NCBI RefSeq assembly: GCF_900149685.1
Contig: NZ_LT702999.1
Span: 744,001-808,000 of the forward strand
Length of the DNA stretch: 64,000 bases
Source of the DNA: Erythrobacter sp. Alg231-14
GTDB taxonomy: Bacteria > Pseudomonadota > Alphaproteobacteria > Sphingomonadales > Sphingomonadaceae
Reading direction: 5' to 3'
The position numbers and the translations under genes were made by a program. Shown here piece by piece: positions 18,638 through 26,460 of the stretch; within the stretch, counting starts at the first letter, position 1; each line of letters opens with the position of its first letter. The notes beneath the pieces are model-generated. The model was not told where the DNA came from. It did no database searches and worked only from the letters and a program-made list of their open reading frames with translations.

Positions 18638-19975
18638 CTATGCCTGTGTGTTGGATGGGCGGTAAATCGGGCCAAACCCCAACAAGGCCGCTCCTACAAA
18701 CGGAAGCGCCACGACCCATATCCGAATGCCGGATAGGCTTTCCGGGCTGGCAATCGTAATCGCGGCCGTCGCCGCAAGCCCGATGCAGATCATCAAGACG
18801 CCCGCCACAACGCGCGCCTTAGGAACCGTGCGACCGCCTCTAATCGGGCCAAAACTGCGTTCGTGTTTGGCGAAGATCGCGATCATCGGCAGCAAGGCCA
18901 AGATGTAGATGCCCAGCCACATTGGCCGCGAAATCCACCAATCGGCGGTGCCCGGAACCGAGTTCAATCCCATCCCGCCAAACGCCAACCAGACTACGGT
19001 CATAACCAACACAAAGGCCGTCAGGTGCCACAGATAGACGGTCATAATCATGCCGTTCATCAAAACGGTTGCCGTCCAAATGTTGAGATTGTCGAGCATC
19101 TTGCGCCCCAGCGGCTCTAGCACGAGCGCCAGCCCAACCTGAGCAACACCCAGAGCAAACAGAGCAAGTGTGGGTGGCAATGAATTGGAAAATCCGCCGG
19201 GCGCAGACACCATCGAGACCGGGTAAAACCCATAAACGGTGATCGAAATCAATATAGCAAGACCAACGACAAACCATGCGAGTGCGAACCACTGCTTTTC
19301 AAATCGCCCGTCTTTCCAAGCGAAACCCAATTGGTGAATGGCTAAGAAGACCCACAGAAAATTGGTGAAGTTGATGTATTCCACGCCGACCTGAAATGTC
19401 AGCCAATCGGTCGCCATCGCGATGGGGATGTAAATCGCGAAACTAAGCCAGCCAAAACGGTGCCACGCCTTGCGCGTAAGCGGCGTGCATGCCGTGACGA
19501 TCAAATAGACCGCGAGGAACCATACCGGGATCAGAGCGGCCTCTGTCGCGTCGCTAATCTGTTGCCGATCAAGGCCGACCTGAGTCATCACAACCGCCAG
19601 CATCGCCCATAACAGCAGGACCGGGAATGTCGGGGCGATAAGACGCTGAACACGACTGGCAAGCCAATCGCGATAGACCCCGGCTTGTCCGGGTTCCGCC
19701 TTTTTGACGGTCGCGTCCCAGCTCATCCCATTGGAAAAACCGCCAACAAGGAAGAAGATCGGCATGACCTGAAAGCCCCAGGTCAGCCAATGCGTCCACT
19801 GCGCCGTGGTCAACAGATCGCCGCGTTGAAGAGCGCCGGCATCGTCGACATACAGTCCGGCCATCAACCAATGGCCGAATACCACGGCCATGATCGACAA
19901 TGCTCGAAGAAAATCGACCCAGCGATTGCGCTCTGGCGGCGCCATTTGCGCCAATTCGCGTGCTTTGGTCCACAT
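18638..19975 (-). CDS. Acyltransferase-3 family membrane protein
   Basis: 445 residues from MWTKARELAQ; GGAGGG lies eight bases upstream of this ATG, which decides it over the in-frame ATG at 20035. About ten hydrophobic segments. The N-terminus carries the family signature RWVDFLRALSIMAVVFGHWL with the catalytic His in the first membrane helix; PIFFLVGGFSNGMSW is the second conserved block. Family members transfer acyl groups to exported carbohydrates or lipids. The acceptor here is unknown; the gene stands alone and converges with cfa. Confidence 0.9.
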   Translation of the reverse strand: MWTKARELAQMAPPERNRWVDFLRALSIMAVVFGHWLMAGLYVDDAGALQRGDLLTTAQWTHWLTWGFQVMPIFFLVGGFSNGMSWDATVKKAEPGQAGVYRDWLASRVQRLIAPTFPVLLLWAMLAVVMTQVGLDRQQISDATEAALIPVWFLAVYLIVTACTPLTRKAWHRFGWLSFAIYIPIAMATDWLTFQVGVEYINFTNFLWVFLAIHQLGFAWKDGRFEKQWFALAWFVVGLAILISITVYGFYPVSMVSAPGGFSNSLPPTLALFALGVAQVGLALVLEPLGRKMLDNLNIWTATVLMNGMIMTVYLWHLTAFVLVMTVVWLAFGGMGLNSVPGTADWWISRPMWLGIYILALLPMIAIFAKHERSFGPIRGGRTVPKARVVAGVLMICIGLAATAAITIASPESLSGIRIWVVALPFVGAALLGFGPIYRPSNTQA

Positions 19976-20111
19976 ATTCGATCCCTCCAAACCGTATTGT
20001 TCACAAGACATTGGTTCCCTTGCGCATTTTGACAAGGGGGGGATTCAAATCAGGCAGACACCCCAAACGACACTTCACAAACATCCGCGAATTGCGACTA
20101 CCCCCTTTCCT

Positions 20112-20131
20112 ATGCCGTAAATTCACGGCAT
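20112..20131. promoter_or_regulatory. Inverted repeat upstream of argG
   Basis: ATGCCGT and ACGGCAT form a perfect 7-bp inverted repeat with a 6-base AAATTC spacer, ending 30 bases before the argG start. It could be an operator or a short leader hairpin. The sequence is symmetric like a binding site; no known arginine regulator motif is recognised in it. Confidence 0.35.
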
Positions 20132-20161
20132 GGGGCGCGTGCATTCAGGAGCATCAACGCA

Positions 20162-21385
20162 ATGTCCGATACAAAAAAGGTCGTCCTCGCTTACTCTGGC
20201 GGCCTCGACACGTCAGTGATCGCCAAATGGCTTTCGACGGAGCGCGGCTTGGAGGTTGTGACCTTCACCGCCGATCTGGGCCAAGGGGAAGAGATTGAAC
20301 CGGCTCGCGATAAAGCGCGCGCGATGGGCATTCCCGATGAACACATCTTCATCGAAGATTTGCGCGAAGAATTCGTGCGCGATTTCGTCTTTCCAATGAT
20401 GCGCGCCAATGCACGATACGAAGGCGACTATCTGCTCGGCACCAGTATTGCGCGGCCTTTGATCTCCAAGCGCCTGGTTGAAATCGCACATGAAACGGGC
20501 GCGGATTACATCGCCCACGGCGCAACCGGCAAAGGCAATGATCAGGTCCGCTTTGAGCTCAGCGCCTATGCGCTTGACCCCAACATCGAAGTTATCGCCC
20601 CATGGCGCGAGTGGGATTTGACAAGCCGCACCGCGCTTATCGCATGGGCAGAAAGCCATCAAATCGCCGTCCCCAAAGACAAACGCGGCGAAGCGCCTTT
20701 CTCCACCGATGCCAACCTGTTGCACACATCATCAGAAGGCAAAGTGCTCGAAGATCCATGGGAAGAAACGCCCGAATACGTCTATTCACGCACGGATCAT
20801 CCGGAGAACGCTCCCGACACACCCGAATATATCGAAATCGGTTTCGAGCGCGGCGACGGCGTTTCCTTAAATGGTCAGAACATGTCCCCTGCGACATTGC
20901 TGACCGCCCTCAACGATTTGGGCAGAACCCACGGTATTGGCCGCTTGGACCTAGTGGAAAACCGCTTTGTCGGAATGAAAAGCCGTGGAATGTACGAAAC
21001 ACCCGGCGGTGAGATTTACGCCGTGGCGCATCGCGGGATCGAACAGATCACGCTCGATCGCGGAGCAGCGCATCTTAAGGATGAACTGATGCCGAAATAC
21101 GCAGAGTTGATCTACAACGGCTTTTGGTTCTCGCCGGAGCGCGAGATGCTTCAGGCAGCAATTGATCTGAGCCAAGAACGCGTGACCGGTACGGTTCGGT
21201 TGAAGCTCTATAAGGGCCTCGCCAGTGTGGTGGGACGCAAGAGCCCACACTCGCTTTATTCTGAGGCGCACGTCACGTTCGAAGACGATGCAGGCGCTTA
21301 CGATCAGCAAGACGCAGAAGGCTTCATCAAATTGAACGCGCTTCGCTTGCGATTGCTTGCCCAACGGGACCGGCAACGGGGCTGA
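20162..21385 (+). CDS. argG: Argininosuccinate synthase
   Basis: 407 residues, normal length. It joins citrulline and aspartate with ATP to form argininosuccinate, the penultimate step of arginine synthesis. The ATP pyrophosphatase motif [16 protein letters not shown] stands at the N-terminus; [35 protein letters not shown] and [14 protein letters not shown] are diagnostic. The ATG is preceded by CAGGAGCATCAACGCA with a good AGGAG. It is a monocistronic gene here; no other arg genes are in the window. Confidence 0.98.
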   Translation: MSDTKKVVLAYSGGLDTSVIAKWLSTERGLEVVTFTADLGQGEEIEPARDKARAMGIPDEHIFIEDLREEFVRDFVFPMMRANARYEGDYLLGTSIARPLISKRLVEIAHETGADYIAHGATGKGNDQVRFELSAYALDPNIEVIAPWREWDLTSRTALIAWAESHQIAVPKDKRGEAPFSTDANLLHTSSEGKVLEDPWEETPEYVYSRTDHPENAPDTPEYIEIGFERGDGVSLNGQNMSPATLLTALNDLGRTHGIGRLDLVENRFVGMKSRGMYETPGGEIYAVAHRGIEQITLDRGAAHLKDELMPKYAELIYNGFWFSPEREMLQAAIDLSQERVTGTVRLKLYKGLASVVGRKSPHSLYSEAHVTFEDDAGAYDQQDAEGFIKLNALRLRLLAQRDRQRG

Positions 21386-22341
21386 TTCGGGGGCCTTCAG
21401 AGTCGCTGCGATAGCGAATGTCGCAGGCGTGAAACATGTGACAAGCGAGGCATTGCCTTCGTGTCGGATGGTTCGCAATCCTGATGGTGCCATTGGCGAC
21501 CAAACCCTCCAAAAGCGATGGACCGTTGACTTGTCCACTTCCGTCCACAAGCGATTTGGCGGAAAGTGGATAACTCCGCGTTCCGTCGCTTGTCGAACAA
21601 ACAATTCCGGCTCAAATTCAAATTGTCTTCGGAACACGGAGGCTTTGAAAAGAAGGTCGCAAGGCCATGAATTTCAAAGCAAAACCGAATTTCTTAGATG
21701 CGGTGGAAGATGTCCACACGCTGTCTTAGAGACGGCATGCAGAAGGTCTCGATCCGATGCAAGCCAACTTGATTGAGGATAGTGTGAAGGGTCGAAACCG
21801 TTGTGATTGTGATACGGGATGGTGATAGCTGTAGGAAAGCGTTTTAGGACGCGGAACTGGAGTGTTTGACTGACCAACCATGCGATCATGATCTCGGCAA
21901 TGCAGAGAAGCCGATGATCTGAAGAGAGCGTTTCGACGCAAACCGAAGAACGTGGCAACAAAGCAAGGCCGGATGCCGGTGCGAGCGCCGGTGGAGTACC
22001 GCGAAGCAAGGCCATGCGAACGAGCGCAAGTTCAAACGCACAGCTGGACGCGGCACACACATCGAGCGCCAAGCGCGCTGTTGGAACAGCAAGAGAGCGG
22101 GTTCGCCCACCCCCTTGCAAGACCGCAGTGACCACGCGCTGGTAAGAGTGGGGTCGGCAGCAATGCTGGCCCCATTTGCTTTATTCGGCGCATGTTGCCT
22201 CTTTTCACACCCATTCGTGTCAGCCATTCATCGACTTACCGCATCTGCGGTGCGTTTCGCGGCGGCCCGAGCGCGAAGTGCGCCGTTCATCCCCTCTGTG
22301 ATTTGCACCCATGCATCGGCTCCGTGTAACACCCTTACCGA
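21386..22341. other. Long stretch without a convincing gene
   Basis: About 950 bases. Open frames on either strand (for example 21674-22135 minus and 21886-22227 minus) have no credible composition, start signal or family motif. The first part has CCACTTCCG facing CGGAAAGTGG (about 21539-21571), a possible hairpin; AGTGGATAA there is one base off a DnaA box. Further on are purine-rich, structured-looking segments with a repeated AAGCAAGGCC (near 21963 and 22011). The stretch ends near a terminator-like hairpin at 22149-22174. It may carry a non-coding RNA or a decayed element; I cannot assign it. Confidence 0.5.
22149..22174 (+). terminator. Possible intrinsic terminator
   Basis: TGGGGTC pairs with GGCCCCA and AGC pairs with GCT around an AAT loop with a three-base bulge; it is followed by TTTGCTTTATT. 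The U-tract is imperfect. It would end a rightward transcript from the preceding non-coding stretch, before rlpA. Confidence 0.4.
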
Positions 22342-22950
22342 ATGGGAAGCATCAGCCGTCTCTTTTCAGGCCACTTAGACCTGGCCAAACACCGTACCGA
22401 TCGGATTGATCACCAGATCGGCCGTCGTGCCGCCAGTGCTGCGACCGCAGCGGCCGCGATCTTGGTTGCACCCTACGCATTATCGGCTCAATCACCGGCC
22501 GATGACCTCCCGTTTGCCAGCCATTTCGAAGGGGTGATCGAACCCCTCGCACCCGAACTCCGCGACATCGACCCGCTTAGCCCTAGCACCGCCGTCGATC
22601 TCGACACGTTTGACGCCCCGCTTGAACCTAAGCCCGAACCCGCCGGCGTCATCCGCAATCTGGGCACCGGGGTCGCATCCTATTACGGCCGCCGCTTTCA
22701 CGGCCGTCTCACCGCCAATGGAGAGCGCTTTGACATGCGCGCCATGACGGCGGCGCACAAGACGCTACCGTTTGGCAGCATGGTCCGCGTCACCAATCCC
22801 CGCAACGGCCGCTCCGTCACGGTGCGCATCAACGATCGCGGGCCGTTCATCGCGGGTCGCACCATCGATCTTAGCCGCGGAGCCGCCGAACGGATCGGCA
22901 TGATCAGCAGCGGCCACGCCCGCGTCCAATTGGAGCTGGTCGGCCGCTAA
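22342..22950 (+). CDS. rlpA: RlpA-family septal ring lytic transglycosylase
   Basis: 202 residues. An Ala-rich hydrophobic segment ([20 protein letters not shown]) around residues 30-50 serves as signal peptide or anchor. The C-terminal double-psi beta-barrel domain has [40 protein letters not shown] and [27 protein letters not shown], all conserved in RlpA, which cleaves denuded glycan strands at the septum. There is no SPOR domain. The 3' third lies opposite an open minus-strand frame of the neighbouring HTH gene. Confidence 0.93.
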   Translation: MGSISRLFSGHLDLAKHRTDRIDHQIGRRAASAATAAAAILVAPYALSAQSPADDLPFASHFEGVIEPLAPELRDIDPLSPSTAVDLDTFDAPLEPKPEPAGVIRNLGTGVASYYGRRFHGRLTANGERFDMRAMTAAHKTLPFGSMVRVTNPRNGRSVTVRINDRGPFIAGRTIDLSRGAAERIGMISSGHARVQLELVGR

Positions 22951-23748
22951 CGGGTTTACCGCCCACCACCGCGCATCCCCCGCCTCAAACGCCGCCAATT
23001 GCGCGGACTCCAACGCATCCATCTCCGCTATGCTGCTGGGCGCAGGTCGCGGCGGCGGTGCGTCGTCGGGCCGCGCCTCCTCCATCGCGCAAAGCCGATC
23101 TTCGAGCAGGGGCCCCTCGCCCATCTCGTCGCAGTCTTGCGCAACAGACATGGACCGCATGTTACACGCTCCAGAAGGCGATTCTTCGCGCTGATCAACG
23201 GCCTCCTCGTTCACCGCCCTTGCCGCTGCATCCGCGCGCAGCATCGCGGCCTCTGCCTCCACATCGTCGCCCGCCTCCATCGCATCGACTAAAGCGTCAA
23301 ATTCGCCCACCATGGCCGAAACATCATCACGATCCGCCAACCGATCAAGCCGCGCCAAATGCGCCAACAACAACCGGGAATCATGCCGCCGCCGCACGGC
23401 CACAACCTCCCCGTGGTAAAACACCTCCTCCTCCACCCCGTTCATCGCGCGCGTGGCCAAAGCATCCTCGGCCAACTCCCGCGCGATCACCAACGCCGCG
23501 TGGCACGCCCGGCGAAAGGTCGCGCACGCACGGCGCAGGCGGTAGATTGTCTGATGCGACACCGCACTGGCTCGCGCCGCCGCGCGGATCTCCCCACAAT
23601 CGGCAAGCCGTTTTAGGAACGCCGCCTGACGGTCGCGCGTGAATTGGAATTGCTCCGCGTAAAATTCATCGGCGGGCAACGCGGAGATTAGCGCAGGCAG
23701 AGCCTCAGCGGCGGGGATGAAATGTGTGGGGGTTTGGTGCGGGACCAT
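22765..23748 (-). CDS. Putative helix-turn-helix protein, terminase-small-subunit-like N-terminal half
   Basis: 327 residues from [16 protein letters not shown] lies upstream, and an in-frame ATG at 23865 is less likely because it would reach into a repeat arm. Residues about 20-70 contain [38 protein letters not shown], a clear helix-turn-helix of the kind seen in phage terminase small subunits and transposase-like regulators. The rest is acidic and Ala-rich ([20 protein letters not shown]). The last 62 codons lie antisense to the conserved rlpA barrel, so the true C-terminus may have been lost and the frame now reads through. Function unknown; regulator or packaging relic are both possible. 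Confidence 0.6.
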   Translation of the reverse strand: MVPHQTPTHFIPAAEALPALISALPADEFYAEQFQFTRDRQAAFLKRLADCGEIRAAARASAVSHQTIYRLRRACATFRRACHAALVIARELAEDALATRAMNGVEEEVFYHGEVVAVRRRHDSRLLLAHLARLDRLADRDDVSAMVGEFDALVDAMEAGDDVEAEAAMLRADAAARAVNEEAVDQREESPSGACNMRSMSVAQDCDEMGEGPLLEDRLCAMEEARPDDAPPPRPAPSSIAEMDALESAQLAAFEAGDARWWAVNPLAADQLQLDAGVAAADHADPFGGSAAKIDGATRDERPAIVDAHRDGAAVAGIGDADHAAKR

Positions 23749-23788
23749 GAGGGGCGGATTCCTTTGTGTTCCGCACCCCATCCGGGGT

Positions 23789-23851
23789 GCGATTTCCTCG
23801 CTCACACGCCCTAAAGGGCGCGTCGCTGCGGGCGGCCATTCGGCCTTGCGG
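23789..23851. repeat. Left arm of imperfect inverted repeat
   Basis: Three blocks (GCGATTTCCTCGC at 23789-23801, GCTGCGGGCGGCC at 23825-23837, TCGGCCTTGCGG at 23840-23851) occur in the same order in reverse complement at 24121-24170. The spacing between the first two blocks differs (23 versus 10 bases). The arms enclose a small zinc-finger-like gene. Confidence 0.85.
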
Positions 23852-23909
23852 GCGCTGGTGCGCACGTTTGGGGGGCGGTTTCCGTATCGGGTTTTGGGGG
23901 AGTAGGAAA

Positions 23910-24155
23910 ATGAGGAGAGGTGGCGCGGCGCGCGGAGAGTCTTTTGTTTTGCGCCCTCAGGCGCCGGGCGCGGGCCATCCGGCCCGCTTGGCTGCGCCGC
24001 ATAAGCGGCGGCGGCCGGTCGCCCGCTGTGACGCCTGCGGCGTCATGCTAACACTACCGTTGTGGGGGTTTCCCGAGCACTACGCCGAGTGCTGGCTGGC
24101 GGAGCACGGCGGCGCAGCCGCCGCAAGGCCGACCGGCCGCCCGCAGCGCCGTTAG
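23910..24155 (+). CDS. Small CxxC...HxxxC protein (zinc-finger-like), unknown function
   Basis: 81 residues from ATG 23910, which has GGAG seven bases upstream; the frame is open further upstream but without a good start. The C-terminal half contains RCDACGVMLTLPLWGFPEHY followed by AECW, giving C-x2-C-x15-H-x3-C, a plausible zinc-binding knuckle; the N-terminal half is Arg/Ala/Gly-rich and basic. The stop and last codons lie inside the right arm of the inverted repeat, so part of the C-terminus is encoded by repeat sequence. It may be a mobile-element-borne small DNA-binding protein, or a repeat-derived frame. No family recognised. Confidence 0.45.
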   Translation: MRRGGAARGESFVLRPQAPGAGHPARLAAPHKRRRPVARCDACGVMLTLPLWGFPEHYAECWLAEHGGAAAARPTGRPQRR

Positions 24156-24170
24156 GCGCGAGGAAATCGC
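24121..24170. repeat. Right arm of imperfect inverted repeat
   Basis: CCGCAAGGCCGA (24121-24132), GGCCGCCCGCAGC (24135-24147) and GCGAGGAAATCGC (24158-24170) are the exact reverse complements of the three blocks of the left arm at 23789-23851. The unit from 23789 to 24170 is about 380 bases. Confidence 0.85.
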
Positions 24171-24228
24171 GTCGCGGATGCGATGCGCAAACAAGGACTC
24201 CCGCACCAAGAACCCATCCCTTACCCTC

Positions 24229-24447
24229 TCAAGTTTCCCAAATACGCGGCACCCGCTCGCCGCAAAGCAGCCGCTCATTGCGAGCATGCCGCGCGGCCTG
24301 CTGCGCCGTGGTTTGCGGCCCGGTCCCAATATTCCCCACAAAGACATGCCCCTGCCACCGCGCCCAAGCCGGATCTTCCATATTCGGCAAGGCGGGCGTC
24401 ACCCGATTGTCGAGGCGAACGGTCTGCTGAGCGAGGGATTTGGGCAT
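24229..24447 (-). CDS. Small protein of unknown function
   Basis: 72 residues (begins MPKSLAQQTVRLDNRVTPAL). The ATG is preceded by ACAGGAGCCACCC, a strong Shine-Dalgarno at ideal spacing, and codon usage looks like that of real genes in this chromosome. The product is hydrophilic, with MEDPAWARWQGHVFVGN in the middle and an Arg-rich C-terminal part (ARHARNERLLCGERVPR). No family recognised, no membrane segment. It lies upstream of and parallel to the HTH gene, with the inverted-repeat unit in between, and is divergent from the NACHT gene. Confidence 0.65.
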   Translation of the reverse strand: MPKSLAQQTVRLDNRVTPALPNMEDPAWARWQGHVFVGNIGTGPQTTAQQAARHARNERLLCGERVPRIWET

Positions 24448-24589
24448 GGGTGGCTCCTGTGTGTGAAGAGCCGGAACCGTATGCTATTGTTGGGTGTGTA
24501 GGAAAGCTACGATAAAGCTCGCTTATACTAGTGCTTTTGAATTCATCCTAGTTTACGTCAAAGTGCACGAAATAATCGGAGAATACCAA

Positions 24590-26440
24590 GTGACGCCATT
24601 TGAGACCACCCTCGCGACGGCAGCAGTCAAAGAGACTGCCGGACCAGCCGGCAATGCGATAAAAAAATGGGGGGTCAAGAAGTGGGATAAATTTGTCGCT
24701 ACCTACACAAATGTTTTCTCAGAAAACATAGATCGATCACGAAAGAAGTGCGAAACTGTAAGAAACATTTTATACCGCAATCAACTTGCAAAGACTAATG
24801 ATAAATATGTCAGCATTTCTTTCAAAGATAGAAATGATAATGATATAAATGACAAGAGAATTATTCCTGCCCTTCTAGCAAGACGCCGAATACTTCTGAA
24901 AGGAAGAGGAGGGGCTGGTAAAACTATGTTTACCAAATGGGCTGTCTTGAGGCTGGCAGAGGATATAATCCACCATCAACAAATTCCCATCTTTATTGAA
25001 CTCCGTGACCTGGGTGAATCCGATAATTCTACGCCATTCGAACGTTTAGTATTTGATTACATTTCAACTTCAAGAACTAAGCCAAATTTCAACCAATTTT
25101 TAGAAGCCGTCAAGGCAGGCCTTTTCATATTCATTCTGGACGCAGCCGACGAGGTCAAAAAAGTTGATAGACCTTCCATTTGCAAGAAAATCGAAGCCTT
25201 CGGACTCACATTTCCGGAATGCGGAATCTTGCTCACATCACGTGATTTCACTGAAATCGACAATATCGTTGGATTCGAGCCATACAAGACACGGCCACTC
25301 CGTCGGAAGGAGGCCATTTCTATAATCCAAAAATTAGACTATGATTCAAAAGTAAAGAACGCCCTTGTCGATTTAATTGAAGATGACAAAAGGCACAAGC
25401 ATGACTTTTTTCTATCTAACCCTCTTCTTGTAACAATTCTTTTATTGACATACGATCAGTCGAAAGAAATTCCGACGAAGAGAAGCGCGATTTATAAGAG
25501 GGCTTTTGAGGCCCTCTATGAACGACATGATACTAGCAAGGGCATTTACAGAAGAGATCATCACGCTGGCCTGCCGATGGACGAATTTGAAACCGTCTTC
25601 GCCACTTTCTGCTTTGGGACATACATCAGCGGTAAATTCGATTTTGAAGAGGGAGAAATAGTCCCGCTTTTTAGGGCTGCATGCGAGCTGGCAAAAATAG
25701 ACGAACCGGCAGAAAAAATTGCTAAAGATGCTTATGAATCTGCCTGCCTATTAAGCAAAGAAGGCCACGAATTCGTTTTTTGTCATCGCTCTTTTCAAGA
25801 ATATTTTGTTGCAGTCTTTTTGAGAGACTACAGGGGAGACGACCTACCCGAATTGATTGAAGCCGCGCTAAAGCGTGGCCAAGGCGAAAATGTGGTGGAA
25901 TTTCTCTACGAAATCGACAAAAAGGACCTAGAAAGGCATTTCGTTCTCCCCAATCTTGATCGAATAATAAAATCGGTAAAGAGGAAGTTAAATGGAGATT
26001 CTGATGATGCGAGAAAAATCGTGTCTCATTTCTTCAAAAATATCAAGATGATGGAGAAGGGACTTAGCTTTGCTGGTGTAGAATTTCAAAAAAACTCAAA
26101 TGCCGGGTTCCTATTCAGCCTTTCTGCGGTTTACCCTGAGTTGAATCTATTCGATATTATTATTAAGTTCGAAGATTCAACTATCAAATACCGCAGTTTT
26201 TCGATAGGCAAAGCCATAGGAACAGGAAGTTACTCTAAATCCTTTGACGATGCTAGGAAACAGAACATGATTACCTTGCGATTCTCGCCAACAGCATCAG
26301 AGTGGTTTCAAGAAACCGAATTTCATTCACGCACCGTCGAATTTTGGAAGGACTTGAATTCATTGAGGGATCGATTGAGTGCCGAATACGATGCGGAACC
26401 TTCGAATATTTCGAAACGGTTCGAGAGGTTTTCTACTTAA
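24590..26440 (+). CDS. NACHT-domain NTPase, candidate bacterial NLR-like defence protein
   Basis: 616 residues from GTG 24590, which has GGAG eight bases upstream; the open frame reaches back to 24494 but without a better start. Walker A is GRGGAGKT (residues 105-112, Lys111). Walker B is FIFILDAADE (179-188), with the D-x-x-D-E pattern specific to NACHT. The sensor region ILLTSRDFTEID, the NHD-helix-like FFLSNPLLVTILLLTYDQS and the winged-helix block FVFCHRSFQEYFVAVFL follow in the expected order. The N-terminal 100 residues and C-terminal 200 residues match nothing I know; no LRR, TPR or nuclease is visible. The gene is clearly AT-rich compared with both neighbours, which indicates horizontal acquisition. 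Known bNACHT proteins protect against phages. Confidence 0.85.
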   Translation: MTPFETTLATAAVKETAGPAGNAIKKWGVKKWDKFVATYTNVFSENIDRSRKKCETVRNILYRNQLAKTNDKYVSISFKDRNDNDINDKRIIPALLARRRILLKGRGGAGKTMFTKWAVLRLAEDIIHHQQIPIFIELRDLGESDNSTPFERLVFDYISTSRTKPNFNQFLEAVKAGLFIFILDAADEVKKVDRPSICKKIEAFGLTFPECGILLTSRDFTEIDNIVGFEPYKTRPLRRKEAISIIQKLDYDSKVKNALVDLIEDDKRHKHDFFLSNPLLVTILLLTYDQSKEIPTKRSAIYKRAFEALYERHDTSKGIYRRDHHAGLPMDEFETVFATFCFGTYISGKFDFEEGEIVPLFRAACELAKIDEPAEKIAKDAYESACLLSKEGHEFVFCHRSFQEYFVAVFLRDYRGDDLPELIEAALKRGQGENVVEFLYEIDKKDLERHFVLPNLDRIIKSVKRKLNGDSDDARKIVSHFFKNIKMMEKGLSFAGVEFQKNSNAGFLFSLSAVYPELNLFDIIIKFEDSTIKYRSFSIGKAIGTGSYSKSFDDARKQNMITLRFSPTASEWFQETEFHSRTVEFWKDLNSLRDRLSAEYDAEPSNISKRFERFST

Positions 26441-26460
26441 CCCTCGCTTTTTATGCCCCC

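Noticed and set aside
21674..22227. Overlapping minus-strand frames in the gap after argG
   Set aside because: Cys/Leu/Arg-rich products without motifs or start signals; they look like translations of non-coding sequence.
21386..22341. tRNA, tmRNA, RNase P RNA or 4.5S RNA in the long gap
   Set aside because: I looked for T-loop, acceptor end, RNase P core and SRP Alu-like motifs by eye and found none; a covariance model scan would be decisive.
22765..24447. Toxin-antitoxin pair formed by the HTH protein and the 72-aa protein
   Set aside because: The genes are separated by about 480 bases and a repeat unit, the HTH protein is far too long for an antitoxin, and neither resembles a toxin family.
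22342..26440. Prophage or gene transfer agent remnant
   Set aside because: Only the terminase-small-subunit-like HTH hints at this; no large terminase, portal, capsid, tail or integrase genes are present.
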